Assembly (NCBI GenBank): GCA_947252645.1
Contig: CAMXWF010000008.1
Location: 51,523-115,522 of the forward strand
DNA length: 64,000 nt
Source: an uncultured Bacteroidia bacterium
GTDB taxonomy: Bacteria > Bacteroidota > Bacteroidia > Bacteroidales > CAJPTX01
Reading direction: 5' to 3'
Part shown: positions 8,273-17,086 of the stretch, piece after piece
Position numbering within the stretch: position 1 is the stretch's first letter
How the letters are laid out: every line of letters begins with the position of its first letter
Notes under the pieces: generated by a model
Told to the model about the DNA's origin: nothing
Seen by the model: only the letters and a program-made list of their open reading frames with translations
The model's database searches: none
Program-made: the position numbers and the translations under genes

Positions 8273-10714
8273 CTAGGCCTCAGCGGGAGTGCCCAGCTTG
8301 ATATCGGGGAACATGATAGTCACTAAATCGTCCACTGTATCGATGTAATCGAAGCGAAGACCCTCGATGTAGATGGGCTTAATCTCCTCGATATCCTTCT
8401 GGTTATCCCGGGGAAGCACAATGTGGAGCAAGTTGGCGCGCTTGGCCGCAAGAATCTTCTCCTTTATGCCGCCCACCGGGAGCACCTTGCCCCTCAGAGT
8501 GGTCTCGCCGGTCATGGCAATGCCTGGTGTAGGGGGCTGGTGGGTGAGGCAGGAGAGGATAGAGGTAATCATGGTGACCCCAGCCGAGGGCCCATCCTTG
8601 GGAATGGCCCCCTCCGGCACATGCACGTGGACATTCTTCTCGGCCAAATCCTGCACGTTGATCCCAAACTGTTCCCCATGGGCCTTGATGTACTCAAAGG
8701 CAATGGTGGCCGATTCCTTCATCACGTTGCCCAAGTTACCCGTCAGGGAGAGGGTGCCTTTCCCTGGGGCCATGGATGACTCGATGTAGAGGATATCACC
8801 GCCCACGCTGGTCCAGGCCATCCCGATGGCCACGCCGACATCGGCATGCCCCTCATAGGTATCTGGCAAGAAGGTGGGACCGCCGAGCCGCTCCCGCACG
8901 TCGTCGGCCGTGAGGTCCACGTTGTACGCTTCGCCCATGGCAATGCGCTTGGCCTGCTGGCGCACGAGCTTGGCGATTACCTGGTCGAGACGGCGCACGC
9001 CGCTCTCCCGCGTGTAGTCACTGATCACCCGGCTCACCAGCGCATCGGACATAGCAAACTGCTCGCGCTGCACCCCGTGCGCCGCCAGCTGCTTGGGTAT
9101 CAGGTGTCGCTGCGCTATGGCAATCTTCTCCTCCACGATGTAGCCCGTCACCTCCACCATCTCCATGCGGTCGCGCAGAGGGGGGGCAATGGTGCTGATG
9201 TCGTTGGCCGTGGTGATGAAGAGCACGTTGGAGAGGTCAAACTCGGTCTCTAGGTAATTGTCGTAGAAGCTATTGCGCTGGTCTGGGTCTAGCACCTCGA
9301 GGAGAGCCGAGGCCGGGTCGCCCATCATATTGGAGGTCACCTTGTCGATCTCGTCAAGCACAAACACGGGATTGGCCGTCTTGACCTTGCGGAGCGACTG
9401 CAGGATGCGCCCCGGCATGGCCCCCACGTAGGTACGCCGGTGGCCGCGGATCTCTGCCTCGTCGTGCAGCCCCCCGAGCGACACGCGGGTGTACTGGCGC
9501 CCCAGGGCCTTGGCTATCGACTTGCCCAGCGAGGTCTTGCCCACCCCCGGAGGGCCGTAGAGGCAGATGATGGGCGACTTGAGGTCGTTCTTCAGCTTCA
9601 GCACGGCCAAGAACTCCAGGATGCGCTCCTTCACCTTCTCTAGGCCATAGTGGTCGGCATCCAGGCATTGCTGGGCGTAGTTCAGGTCATAGTTGTCTTT
9701 GGAGAACTTGGCCCAAGGCAGATCGGTGAAGAACTGCAAGTAGGAAAGCTGGATGGAGTAGTCGGGCGACATGCTGTTCATCTGGCGCAGCCGGTCGAGC
9801 TCGCGATTGAACACCTCCCGGGCATCCTTGGAGAGCTTGAGCCGCTTGGCCTTCTTCTCCAGCTTATCGGCATCGCCCGTCCCTGGGGTAGTGCCCAGCT
9901 CCTCCTGGATGACCCCAAGCTGCTGCTGGAGAATGAAATCACGCTGCTGCTTGTCGAGCTTATGCTGCGTGCGCTCCTGGATCTCCTTCTGGAGATTGAG
10001 GGTCTGAATCTCGCGCGAGATGAGCTCCTGGAGCAGCGTGATGCGCTCGGCGTAGTCGCTCACTTCCAGCAGCTTCTGCTTCTCCTCGAGGGGAATGGGA
10101 AGCCGGTGCGAGAGCACATTGACATAGCTCTCGGGCTTGTTCTTGAAAAAGGGGAAGGCCAGCACATTGCGCATCCGGTCGCCCGTGAGCTCCGAGAGGT
10201 CAGCGTCGAGGTGACGCAGCACATCGAGCTGCATCTCCATGGGCTGACTCTTGAAGTCCGCCTCATGCTCGGGGTAGGCCTTGGCCTGCACCACGAAGTA
10301 GGGCTTTTCCTGGAGAAACTTGACGATCTTAATGCGCTGTATCCCCAAAGCCATGATGGCCATCTGCCCATTCTGCCCCTCCAGCACCCGCTGGATGCGC
10401 GCCATGGTGCCCACTCGATACATCCCACTCGGCTTGGGATTCTCCTCCAGGGCGTTGCGCTGGGTCACAATGGCTATCAGCCCATTCGACGAGCCAAACT
10501 CCTCGATGATCTGGCGTGAACGCTTGCGGCCTATCGTAATGGGCAGCAGCGTGTAGGGAAAGCTCACGTTGTTGCGCAGCTCTATGAGCGGAAGACCATC
10601 CGGCAAGTCCACCGCATCGTAATCCCAATTAAAGCTCAGCCCGTCCGCATCGTGCAGCACCACCAGGCCCTCTGCATTGTTGTCTTGGAGACTGCTATTG
10701 TAATCGCTATCCAT
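8273..10714 (-). CDS. lon: ATP-dependent Lon protease
   Basis: 813 residues, normal for Lon A. It degrades misfolded and regulatory proteins in the cytoplasm. Order of parts: N-terminal LAN substrate-binding domain (starting 'LPLIELRNNVSFPYTLLPI'), coiled-coil region (QKEIQERTQHKLDKQQRDF), AAA+ module with Walker A 'GPPGVGKTSLGKS' and Walker B 'VFVLDEIDK', then the protease domain. The catalytic Ser lies in 'PKDGPSAGVTM' and the paired Lys in 'VGGIKEKILAAKR'. The protein appears intact. It is divergent from lpxD with a 282 nt spacer; no clear promoter could be placed for lon there. Confidence 0.97.
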   Translation of the reverse strand: MDSDYNSSLQDNNAEGLVVLHDADGLSFNWDYDAVDLPDGLPLIELRNNVSFPYTLLPITIGRKRSRQIIEEFGSSNGLIAIVTQRNALEENPKPSGMYRVGTMARIQRVLEGQNGQMAIMALGIQRIKIVKFLQEKPYFVVQAKAYPEHEADFKSQPMEMQLDVLRHLDADLSELTGDRMRNVLAFPFFKNKPESYVNVLSHRLPIPLEEKQKLLEVSDYAERITLLQELISREIQTLNLQKEIQERTQHKLDKQQRDFILQQQLGVIQEELGTTPGTGDADKLEKKAKRLKLSKDAREVFNRELDRLRQMNSMSPDYSIQLSYLQFFTDLPWAKFSKDNYDLNYAQQCLDADHYGLEKVKERILEFLAVLKLKNDLKSPIICLYGPPGVGKTSLGKSIAKALGRQYTRVSLGGLHDEAEIRGHRRTYVGAMPGRILQSLRKVKTANPVFVLDEIDKVTSNMMGDPASALLEVLDPDQRNSFYDNYLETEFDLSNVLFITTANDISTIAPPLRDRMEMVEVTGYIVEEKIAIAQRHLIPKQLAAHGVQREQFAMSDALVSRVISDYTRESGVRRLDQVIAKLVRQQAKRIAMGEAYNVDLTADDVRERLGGPTFLPDTYEGHADVGVAIGMAWTSVGGDILYIESSMAPGKGTLSLTGNLGNVMKESATIAFEYIKAHGEQFGINVQDLAEKNVHVHVPEGAIPKDGPSAGVTMITSILSCLTHQPPTPGIAMTGETTLRGKVLPVGGIKEKILAAKRANLLHIVLPRDNQKDIEEIKPIYIEGLRFDYIDTVDDLVTIMFPDIKLGTPAEA

Positions 10715-10940
10715 AGATCTTCTCTACCAAAGTACCTCTGCCCCCCATGTCATACAAGAAGGCCTAGGGAATAATTGTGATTGCTGGTAATGATAGAACA
10801 AACAACAAGCCAAATTGCTCACCCCGTGCCACCCTGACTGCCCGCGCGCCCGACTAGTGCCACCCACAGGGCTGCCGCATTTGCGCAGGAGGCAGCCTCT
10901 GCCACCCAGCGCCCCAGGCAAAAGCCCAGCGTAGAATTTA

Positions 10941-10948
10941 TACCTTTG
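10941..10948 (+). promoter_or_regulatory. -7 element TACCTTTG upstream of lpxD
   Basis: TACCTTTG 48 nt before the lpxD ATG, inside the lon-lpxD divergent spacer. A TTTG at the correct -33 spacing is not seen, so strength is uncertain. Confidence 0.45.
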
Positions 10949-10996
10949 CCCCGTAGCATGATAGGGAAGCCCACCCCAACCATACGTTACCACAGC

Positions 10997-12049
10997 ATGA
11001 AACTAACAGCCAGAGAAATAGCAGAGTATCTAGGGGGCACTGTGGAAGGCGACCCCAACTGCGAGGTCCATGATTTTGCCAAGATAGAATCCGGCCAACC
11101 AGGGATGGTCTCCTTCCTCTCCAACCCCAAATACGAGCACTACATCTATAGCACGAAGTCGAGTATCGTCTTGGTCAACAAGGGCTTTCAGGCCACCGCG
11201 CCCATTGCGGCCACCCTCGTGCGCGTAGAAGACTCCTACGGGGCCCTGGCGCAGCTGCTCACCCTAGTGGCCTCGCAGATGCCCCGCAAGAAGGGCATCC
11301 ACCCCCGGGCCGTGGTGGAGCCCTCGGCCTCCATTGGCAAAGACGTCTACATCGGGGCCCTGGCCTACGTGGGCGAAAATGCCGTCATTGGCGACTACGC
11401 GCAGATCTACCCCCAGGTCTACGTCGGCGACAACGCCCATATCGGCAGCGAAACCACCCTGTATGCAGGCGTACGGATCTACAACGAGTGCGAGGTGGGC
11501 GACCGATGCATCCTCCACGCCGGCGCCGTCATAGGCGCCGATGGCTTCGGCTTCGCCCCGCAGGGCGATGGCTCCTACACCAAAATTCCACAGCTAGGCA
11601 ACGTGGTCATAGGCAACGACGTTGAAATCGGGGCCAACACCTGCATCGACCGGGCGGCCATGGGCGCCACCACCGTGGCCGAGGGCGTCAAGCTCGACAA
11701 CCTCGTCCAGATAGCCCACAACGTCTCCATCGGCAGCCACACCGTCATGGCGTCCCAATGCGGCGTGGCTGGCTCCACCAAGGTCGGCAAGCATTGCGTC
11801 TTCGGCGGGCAGGTGGGCCTGGTGGGCCACATCGCCATCGCCGACGGGGTCCAGATCGGCGCCCAAGCCGGAGTCCTCAACTCCGTCAAAACCAACAAGG
11901 AAAACCTCATCGGATCGCCCACCATGCCTGTGCGCGACTTCTTCCGCAGCATGGCAATCTTCCGCCAGCTACCCCACCTGGCCAACGACATCTACAGCCT
12001 GAAAAAAAACAAAGAAGAAGACACCCAAGATCAAACACACCAAGACTAG
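10997..12049 (+). CDS. lpxD: UDP-3-O-acylglucosamine N-acyltransferase
   Basis: 350 residues. LpxD transfers a 3-hydroxyacyl chain from ACP to the 2-amino group of UDP-3-O-acylglucosamine in lipid A synthesis. The N-terminal uridine-binding domain starts 'LTAREIAEYLGG'; the middle is a left-handed beta helix of hexapeptide repeats (e.g. 'IGKDVYIGALAYVGENAVIG'); the catalytic His is in 'DNLVQIAHNVSIGSH'. The C-terminus is a helical tail ending Lys-rich. The ATG at 10997 was chosen because LpxD homology begins there; the frame is open a further 17 codons upstream. Unlike in many Bacteroidota, lpxC-fabZ and lpxA do not follow; porQ does. Confidence 0.96.
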   Translation: MKLTAREIAEYLGGTVEGDPNCEVHDFAKIESGQPGMVSFLSNPKYEHYIYSTKSSIVLVNKGFQATAPIAATLVRVEDSYGALAQLLTLVASQMPRKKGIHPRAVVEPSASIGKDVYIGALAYVGENAVIGDYAQIYPQVYVGDNAHIGSETTLYAGVRIYNECEVGDRCILHAGAVIGADGFGFAPQGDGSYTKIPQLGNVVIGNDVEIGANTCIDRAAMGATTVAEGVKLDNLVQIAHNVSIGSHTVMASQCGVAGSTKVGKHCVFGGQVGLVGHIAIADGVQIGAQAGVLNSVKTNKENLIGSPTMPVRDFFRSMAIFRQLPHLANDIYSLKKNKEEDTQDQTHQD

Positions 12050-12063
12050 CGCCTAGTGCCCCC

Positions 12064-12099
12064 ACGGGCGCAAAGCCAATTTGTCAGCCCCGCGCCCGT
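12064..12099 (+). terminator. possible hairpin after lpxD
   Basis: Perfect 8-bp arms ACGGGCGC/GCGCCCGT separated by 20 nt, starting 15 nt after the lpxD stop. No T-run follows; a weak terminator or attenuator between lpxD and porQ. Confidence 0.3.
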
Positions 12100-12261
12100 C
12101 ACCACCTCAAGCTACGTGGCAAATTGTCACCATACTGACACAACGCGCAATTGACCTCCTCGACATCGCGCCCCCGCTACGCATCCACTGCGCACGCTGC
12201 CCCCGCCCACCAGTCAGTATCCCAAATAGCGCGCGCGGCCCGCTGGACACCACGTCTTCCC

Positions 12262-13395
12262 TTGCTGCAGCGAACTGCAACTCGTCTAGGCTCTTGGTAT
12301 CTCCTGGCCTGCCTGGTGACCGCGCTCAGCCTAGCCCTGCCCGCGACACTCCGAGCCCAAATGGGCGGCCGAGGGAGCTTTGCTTTTCTTGAGCTGCCCA
12401 TGTCGCCCCGCTTGGCCGGGCTGGGCGGCAAGGTCGGGAGCATCTCGGAAGAGGTCGCAGCTGGACTAGGCACCTACAATCCCGCCCTCATGTCGCCAGC
12501 AGCCCACGGCTCGTTCGAGGTCGGCGTGTCGCGCTACTACGCCGGCATTCACTACGACTACGCCAGCTACTTCCACCACCTCTACCCCCTGGGCATGCTA
12601 GGCATAAGCCTCCGCCAGGTTTGGTATGGACGCATGGTGCGCCGCGACGCCATGGGCGCCGCCATGGGCACCTTCACCGCCTTCGACATGGCCCTGGGCC
12701 TCCACTTCGCCCATCGCCTCGGCGAGCATTGGGTCCTCGGCCTCACCCTCGCCCCCATCTACTCCCAGCTCGCGCAGTATTGGGCCCTCGGCCTCACCCT
12801 CGACGCCGCAGTGCTCTACCAGAGCAACAACCGCCTCTTCGACTGCTCTCTGCTCCTGCGCAACTTCGGCGGCACCCTCAAGCCCTACGCCCAAAACCAC
12901 CGCGAGTGGGCCCCCTTCGAGGTCATCCTCGGCTGTAGCTACACCCTCGAGCACGCCCCCCTGCGCTTCATAGTGACCCTGCAAAATCTTGAATCCTGGG
13001 GACACCGCAACATCCCGGGCGACTCCTACCGGGGCAACGTGGCCGAGAAAAACACCCCCCAGGGCATCAGCTGGGGGCAAAAAGTGCTACAGGAAATCCT
13101 AGTGCATCCCATTGTGGGCGTGGAGATCACCCCCACCCGCTACTTCTTCCTGCAAGTGGCCTACAACTACCGGCGACGTAGCGACCTAGGCCTCGAAAAG
13201 CTCTACTTCGTAGAGGGACTCAGCGTGGGCGTGGGCATCAACATCGGCCGACTCAAGCTCCACTACAGCCGCGCCTACTACCACCGCGCCGGCGGCACCA
13301 ACCACTTCTCCCTAACCTGGCAATTTGCCAACCCCCGCATGCAGTCGGGCCCTATGCCCTACGGAGAGCAGTCGCCCAGGCCTGTCGTCTGGTAA
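12262..13395 (+). CDS. porQ: type IX secretion system outer-membrane protein PorQ
   Basis: About 377 residues. The mature protein begins 'QMGGRGSFAFLELPMSPRLAGLGG', the characteristic start of PorQ, a 14-strand beta-barrel needed for T9SS export and cell-surface attachment in Porphyromonas. Further support: cmk follows immediately, as in P. gingivalis. The N-terminus is uncertain: there is no in-frame ATG before the mature sequence. TTG at 12262 puts a normal signal peptide (hydrophobic core LLACLVTALSLALPA) at the N-terminus; a TTG at 12151 would add 37 residues with no membrane character. Along with the T9SS sorting domain at the right edge, this indicates a functional T9SS in this organism. 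Confidence 0.87.
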   Translation: MLQRTATRLGSWYLLACLVTALSLALPATLRAQMGGRGSFAFLELPMSPRLAGLGGKVGSISEEVAAGLGTYNPALMSPAAHGSFEVGVSRYYAGIHYDYASYFHHLYPLGMLGISLRQVWYGRMVRRDAMGAAMGTFTAFDMALGLHFAHRLGEHWVLGLTLAPIYSQLAQYWALGLTLDAAVLYQSNNRLFDCSLLLRNFGGTLKPYAQNHREWAPFEVILGCSYTLEHAPLRFIVTLQNLESWGHRNIPGDSYRGNVAEKNTPQGISWGQKVLQEILVHPIVGVEITPTRYFFLQVAYNYRRRSDLGLEKLYFVEGLSVGVGINIGRLKLHYSRAYYHRAGGTNHFSLTWQFANPRMQSGPMPYGEQSPRPVVW

Positions 13396-13424
13396 ACACA
13401 GCACCCCCTAGTCAAACTAGAAGC

Positions 13425-14120
13425 ATGAAACAGCCTATTCAGATCGCGCTCGACGGCCACGCCGGCTGCGGCAAAAGCACCCTGGCGCACGCCCTAGCCA
13501 CGCAATACCAGCTCACCCTAGTAGACACGGGGGCCATGTACCGGGCCGTAACCCTCGCGCTGCTCGAACGGGATCGCGAGGCCCCCATCCCAGAATCGGT
13601 CGACACGCTCGAATCCGTGCTTAAGGACATCAAGGTGACCTTTGAGCCCGCGGAAAGCACCAAACGGGCAGTCCACCTCAATGGGCGCAACGTGGAGCCC
13701 CTCATCCGCACGCCCGAAGTGGCCAAGTGGGTGAGCCCGGTGGCCGCCATACCCAGCGTGCGCCAATTCCTAGTAAAGCAACAGCAGGCCTTGGCCTGGG
13801 CGCGCGATGTGATCCTCGAGGGCCGCGACATCGGCACCGTGGTGCTCCCCAAGGCCCAGATCAAAATCTTCCTCACGGCCTCACCGGCCATACGCGCCCA
13901 ACGACGCTACCAGGAACTGGCAGTCAGCGGGAAGCAGGTAGCCATAGAGGACGTTCTCGAAAGCATCAAGCGACGCGATGCCCTCGATACCGCCCGCAGC
14001 GACTCCCCGCTCCGCCCCGCGGAGGATGCCGTCATTCTCGACAACTCCGACATGACCCTCGAGGAGGAACTGGCCTGGTTCGCCGCACGCTACGGCGCCA
14101 CCATCGAGAGCCTGCGATAG
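13425..14120 (+). CDS. cmk: cytidylate kinase
   Basis: 231 residues. Phosphorylates CMP and dCMP with ATP in pyrimidine nucleotide recycling. The P-loop is 'IALDGHAGCGKSTLAHALA' near the N-terminus; 'VDTGAMYRAVTLALL', 'EGRDIGTVVLPKAQIKIFLTAS' and 'RRDALDTARSDSPLRPAEDAVILDNS' are the standard cmk blocks. It starts 29 nt after porQ; the two are probably one transcript. Confidence 0.97.
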   Translation: MKQPIQIALDGHAGCGKSTLAHALATQYQLTLVDTGAMYRAVTLALLERDREAPIPESVDTLESVLKDIKVTFEPAESTKRAVHLNGRNVEPLIRTPEVAKWVSPVAAIPSVRQFLVKQQQALAWARDVILEGRDIGTVVLPKAQIKIFLTASPAIRAQRRYQELAVSGKQVAIEDVLESIKRRDALDTARSDSPLRPAEDAVILDNSDMTLEEELAWFAARYGATIESLR

Positions 14121-14309
14121 CCCAAGCCCCGCACCAAGCATGCGTGCTCGCGGCACGCCCCTGCCACCACCCACCACCCCGACTGGGCAAGCCCCACGGG
14201 GAGCCTAGAGGGGCTGGAGGCCTAGGCAACTTGGCAAGCCAGAGAAAACCAAGCACGCTGGGGTACTAGATTGGCCCCTGAGCCATCCGCCGCCCCGCCC
14301 AAAACACCA

Positions 14310-14348
14310 CCGTCCGCCCCCACGGCCACACGGCGCAAGGGCGGACGG
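14310..14348 (-). terminator. hairpin downstream of hutU
   Basis: Perfect 10-bp arms CCGTCCGCCC/GGGCGGACGG enclosing a 19-nt GC-rich loop, 23 nt after the hutU stop. On the minus strand it is followed by TGGTGTTTTGG, a poor U-tract, so termination efficiency is uncertain. Confidence 0.5.
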
Positions 14349-14371
14349 GAAGGACAATGGGCCAGGTCGGC

Positions 14372-16378
14372 CTAGAGCTTGTCGATGATCTCGTCGTCGA
14401 CGATGTAGGGCAGGGTGACGTGCAGATTGCTGGTGCGCCCCATCTCGCGTTTGATGGCAAACATGGCCGAATCGTTGCGAGCCCAGCTGCGGCGCGCGAT
14501 GCCGTTATTCACGTCCCAGAAGAGCATGCGCTCCAGGCGCCGGGCGGCCTCTATCGTGCCATCCAGCACCATGCCGAAGCCCCCGTTGACGACCTCGCCC
14601 CAGCCCACGCCGCCGCCGTTGTGGAGCGAGACCCAGGTGGCCCCGCGGAAGGAATCGCCGATGCAGTTTTGCACGGCCATGTCGGCGCAGAACTGCGAAC
14701 CATCGTAGATGTTGGCCGTTTCACGGTAGGGGGAGTCGGTGCCCGACACGTCGTGGTGGTCGCGGCCTATGACTACAGGGGCCTTCAGCTCCCCGCTCTT
14801 GACGGCCTCGTTGAACCGGCGCGCGATGCGCGTGCGGCCCTCGCAGTCGGCATAGAGAATGCGGGCCTGAGAACCCACCACGAGCTTATTGGCATCGGCC
14901 TGCTCTATCCAGTGGATGTTGTCGTTGAGCTGCGAGCGGATTTCCTCGGGGGCGTCTTTGAGCATCTCGCGCTGCTCCTCGAGTGCTATGCGGTCGGTGG
15001 TGGCCAAGTCCTTCGGATCGCCCGAGGTGCACACCCAGCGGAAGGGCCCGAAGCCATAGTCGAAGAAGAGCGGGCCCATGATGTCCTGCACATAGGAGGG
15101 ATAGCGGAAGTGAAGCTTGTCGGCCGCCATGATGTCGGCGCCAGCCCGGCTGGCCTCCAGCAGGAAAGCATTGCCATAGTCGAAAAAGTACATGCCGTCA
15201 GCTGCGCACTTGTTGATGGCCACCACCTGGCGCCTGAGCGAATCCTCCACCGCGCGCTTGAACCGCTCGGGGTCGCCCGCAATGCACTCATTGGCCTCCT
15301 CAAAGGTCATGCTGACAGGGTAGTAGCCGCCCGAGAAGGGGTTGTGCAGCGAGGTTTGGTCGCTCCCCAAGTCCACGTGGATATGCTCGTCGGCCAGCCG
15401 CTCCCAGAGGTCCACAATGTTGCCCTGGTAGGCGATGGAGACCACCTCCTTATTGCTCACGGCCTTGCGGATACGCGGGATGAGCGCATCGAGGTTGTCA
15501 ATCACCTCATCGACCCACCCCTGCTTGAAGCGCTTTTGGGTAGCCTGCGGGTTGATCTCCGCCACCACGCTCACCACCTGGGCTATTCGGCCTGCCTTGG
15601 GCTGCGCGCCCGACATGCCCCCCAGCCCCGAGGTGACGTAGAGCTTACCCCGGAGATCGTGCTCGCCCGCCTTCATGTGCATCCGGCCCGCATTGAGCAC
15701 GGCAATCGTAGTGCCATGCACTATTCCCTGCGGCCCAATGTACATGTAGGAGCCCGCCGTCATCTGGCCATACTGCGTGACGCCCAGGGCATTGTAGCGC
15801 TCCCAGTCATCTTGCTTGGAGTAGTTGGGGATCATCATCCCGTTAGTCACCACCACCCTTGGGGCATCAGGATGCGAGGGGAAAAGCCCGAGCGGCAGAC
15901 CAGAGTACATCACCAGCGTCTGGTCGTTGCGCATGGTGGCCAAATAGCGCATGGTGAGCAGGTACTGCGCCCAGTTCTGGAACACCGCCCCATTGCCCCC
16001 ATAGGTGATCAACTCATGGGGATGCTGGGCCACCTCGGGGTCGAGGTTGTTCTGTATCATGTGCATGATGGCCGCGGCCTGCTCGCACTGCGCGGGGTAC
16101 TCACTGATGGGCCTGGCATACATCTGGTAGGTGGGGCGGAAGCGGTACATGTAGATGCGCCCGTAGGTGTCCAGCTCGTGGGCAAACTCCTTGGCCAACA
16201 CGGCGTGGTGGCGCGGGGGGAAGTAGCGGAGCGCGTTGCGAATGGCCAGCTTACGCTCGTCGGGCGTAAGGATCTGCTTGCGATGGGGCGCGTGGTTAAC
16301 ACTGGGATCGAGCGGCCGCGGCGCGGGCAACTCGCTGGGTATACCTTGGAGGATCTCCTCTTGGAATGTAAGCGACAT
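14372..16378 (-). CDS. hutU: urocanate hydratase
   Basis: 668 residues. Second step of histidine degradation: adds water to urocanate to give imidazolonepropionate, with tightly bound NAD+. Conserved urocanase blocks are seen: 'ITYGGNGAVFQNWAQYLLTMRYL', 'MTAGSYMYIGPQGIVHGTT', 'LYVTSGLGGMSGAQPKAG', 'HVDLGSDQTSLHNPFSGGYYP' and the C-terminal 'VSLHNGGGVGWGEVVNGGFGMVLDG'. The length is typical of the Bacteroidota long form. The reading frame stays open 94 codons further upstream; ATG 16378 begins the family homology and lies just after a -7 element. No hutH, hutI or ftcD lies beside it. Confidence 0.95.
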   Translation of the reverse strand: MSLTFQEEILQGIPSELPAPRPLDPSVNHAPHRKQILTPDERKLAIRNALRYFPPRHHAVLAKEFAHELDTYGRIYMYRFRPTYQMYARPISEYPAQCEQAAAIMHMIQNNLDPEVAQHPHELITYGGNGAVFQNWAQYLLTMRYLATMRNDQTLVMYSGLPLGLFPSHPDAPRVVVTNGMMIPNYSKQDDWERYNALGVTQYGQMTAGSYMYIGPQGIVHGTTIAVLNAGRMHMKAGEHDLRGKLYVTSGLGGMSGAQPKAGRIAQVVSVVAEINPQATQKRFKQGWVDEVIDNLDALIPRIRKAVSNKEVVSIAYQGNIVDLWERLADEHIHVDLGSDQTSLHNPFSGGYYPVSMTFEEANECIAGDPERFKRAVEDSLRRQVVAINKCAADGMYFFDYGNAFLLEASRAGADIMAADKLHFRYPSYVQDIMGPLFFDYGFGPFRWVCTSGDPKDLATTDRIALEEQREMLKDAPEEIRSQLNDNIHWIEQADANKLVVGSQARILYADCEGRTRIARRFNEAVKSGELKAPVVIGRDHHDVSGTDSPYRETANIYDGSQFCADMAVQNCIGDSFRGATWVSLHNGGGVGWGEVVNGGFGMVLDGTIEAARRLERMLFWDVNNGIARRSWARNDSAMFAIKREMGRTSNLHVTLPYIVDDEIIDKL

Positions 16379-16401
16379 AACCGTATGCATTATAAGTGTT
16401 A

Positions 16402-16433
16402 CAAAGATAGTAAATGGTGCCCACATGTCCAAT
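16402..16433 (-). promoter_or_regulatory. probable promoter of hutU
   Basis: Minus-strand TATCTTTG (16402-16409) fits TAnnTTTG, and ATTG (16430-16433) stands 20 nt upstream, a 3-of-4 match to the -33 TTTG. It lies 24 nt before the hutU ATG. Confidence 0.5.
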
Positions 16434-16823
16434 TGGACTGGCCACCCCTGCCGCGCGTTGGCACCCCGAGGGCAGATAAGCCCTCCGATAGCCAAGGAGA
16501 AATTACTCGCCCTCGGCTTCCCGCTGCGAGCCCCAACGCCCCCGCGCAGCCCTACCGCACGCTCGAGGCTAGAGGTAACATACCCTACCCGAAGTACGTA
16601 GAACATAGCGATGTACCCAAGAGTCAATATTCTGCAATGCTGAAATTTATGGCAAAACATGTAGTTTTACCACAATACACGAAAACTGCAAGAATATCGG
16701 GGAGTTGGGGGACTCTGGTTACTGTACTTGGTAGCGTTAATCGTTCGCTCGAATGGCGAAAACTCGGCTGTTCCGAGGGGGTAGTGCGGTGAGCTTCATG
16801 TGTCTAATATGAAGGGCATCAAC

Positions 16824-16877
16824 GTACCAACTCCGTATGCACTCCGCTCGCAGAGCGTCCATATGCGGAGTTGGTAC
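16824..16877. repeat. long inverted repeat with 12-bp perfect arms
   Basis: Arms GTACCAACTCCG (16824-16835) and CGGAGTTGGTAC (16866-16877) are perfectly complementary. The interior pairs further: TATG against CATA with a bulge, and an inner CGCTC-GCA-GAGCG stem at 16844-16856. The whole can fold as one long imperfect hairpin on either strand. It has no T-run, so it is not a typical terminator. Confidence 0.7.
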
Positions 16878-17086
16878 GGAGAGGGTACGGCGAGGGAGGC
16901 GCCAAGAGCCAATTGCATGGGCAACGCGCCGGGGAAATCGCAACGTTGGGCGTGGGTGCCTATGGGCGGGGGGAGTAGACGGTTCAGGGCGCGGCATGCG
17001 CGACCACGGTGAGCAGCATTGGGACGCCATGCGGCATCGCCCGAAGGACCAAGCTATAGGCCAAGGGGCCAGGTCGTTGGGGCAGG

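Larger units (their letters stand above)
16379..17086. other. 708-nt gene-free region between hutU and the antiporter gene
   Basis: Apart from the hutU promoter at its left end and a 54-nt inverted repeat at 16824-16877, I find no gene or RNA signature. Short plus-strand frames are Arg/Gly-rich and look spurious. The part around 16600-16740 is lower in GC than the flanking genes. Confidence 0.5.

Noticed and set aside
14357..16792. 811-codon plus-strand frame opposite hutU
   Set aside because: Exact antisense of hutU; the long opening is a by-product of high GC and codon bias. The same applies to other long antisense frames opposite lon, cydA, parC and the M16 gene.
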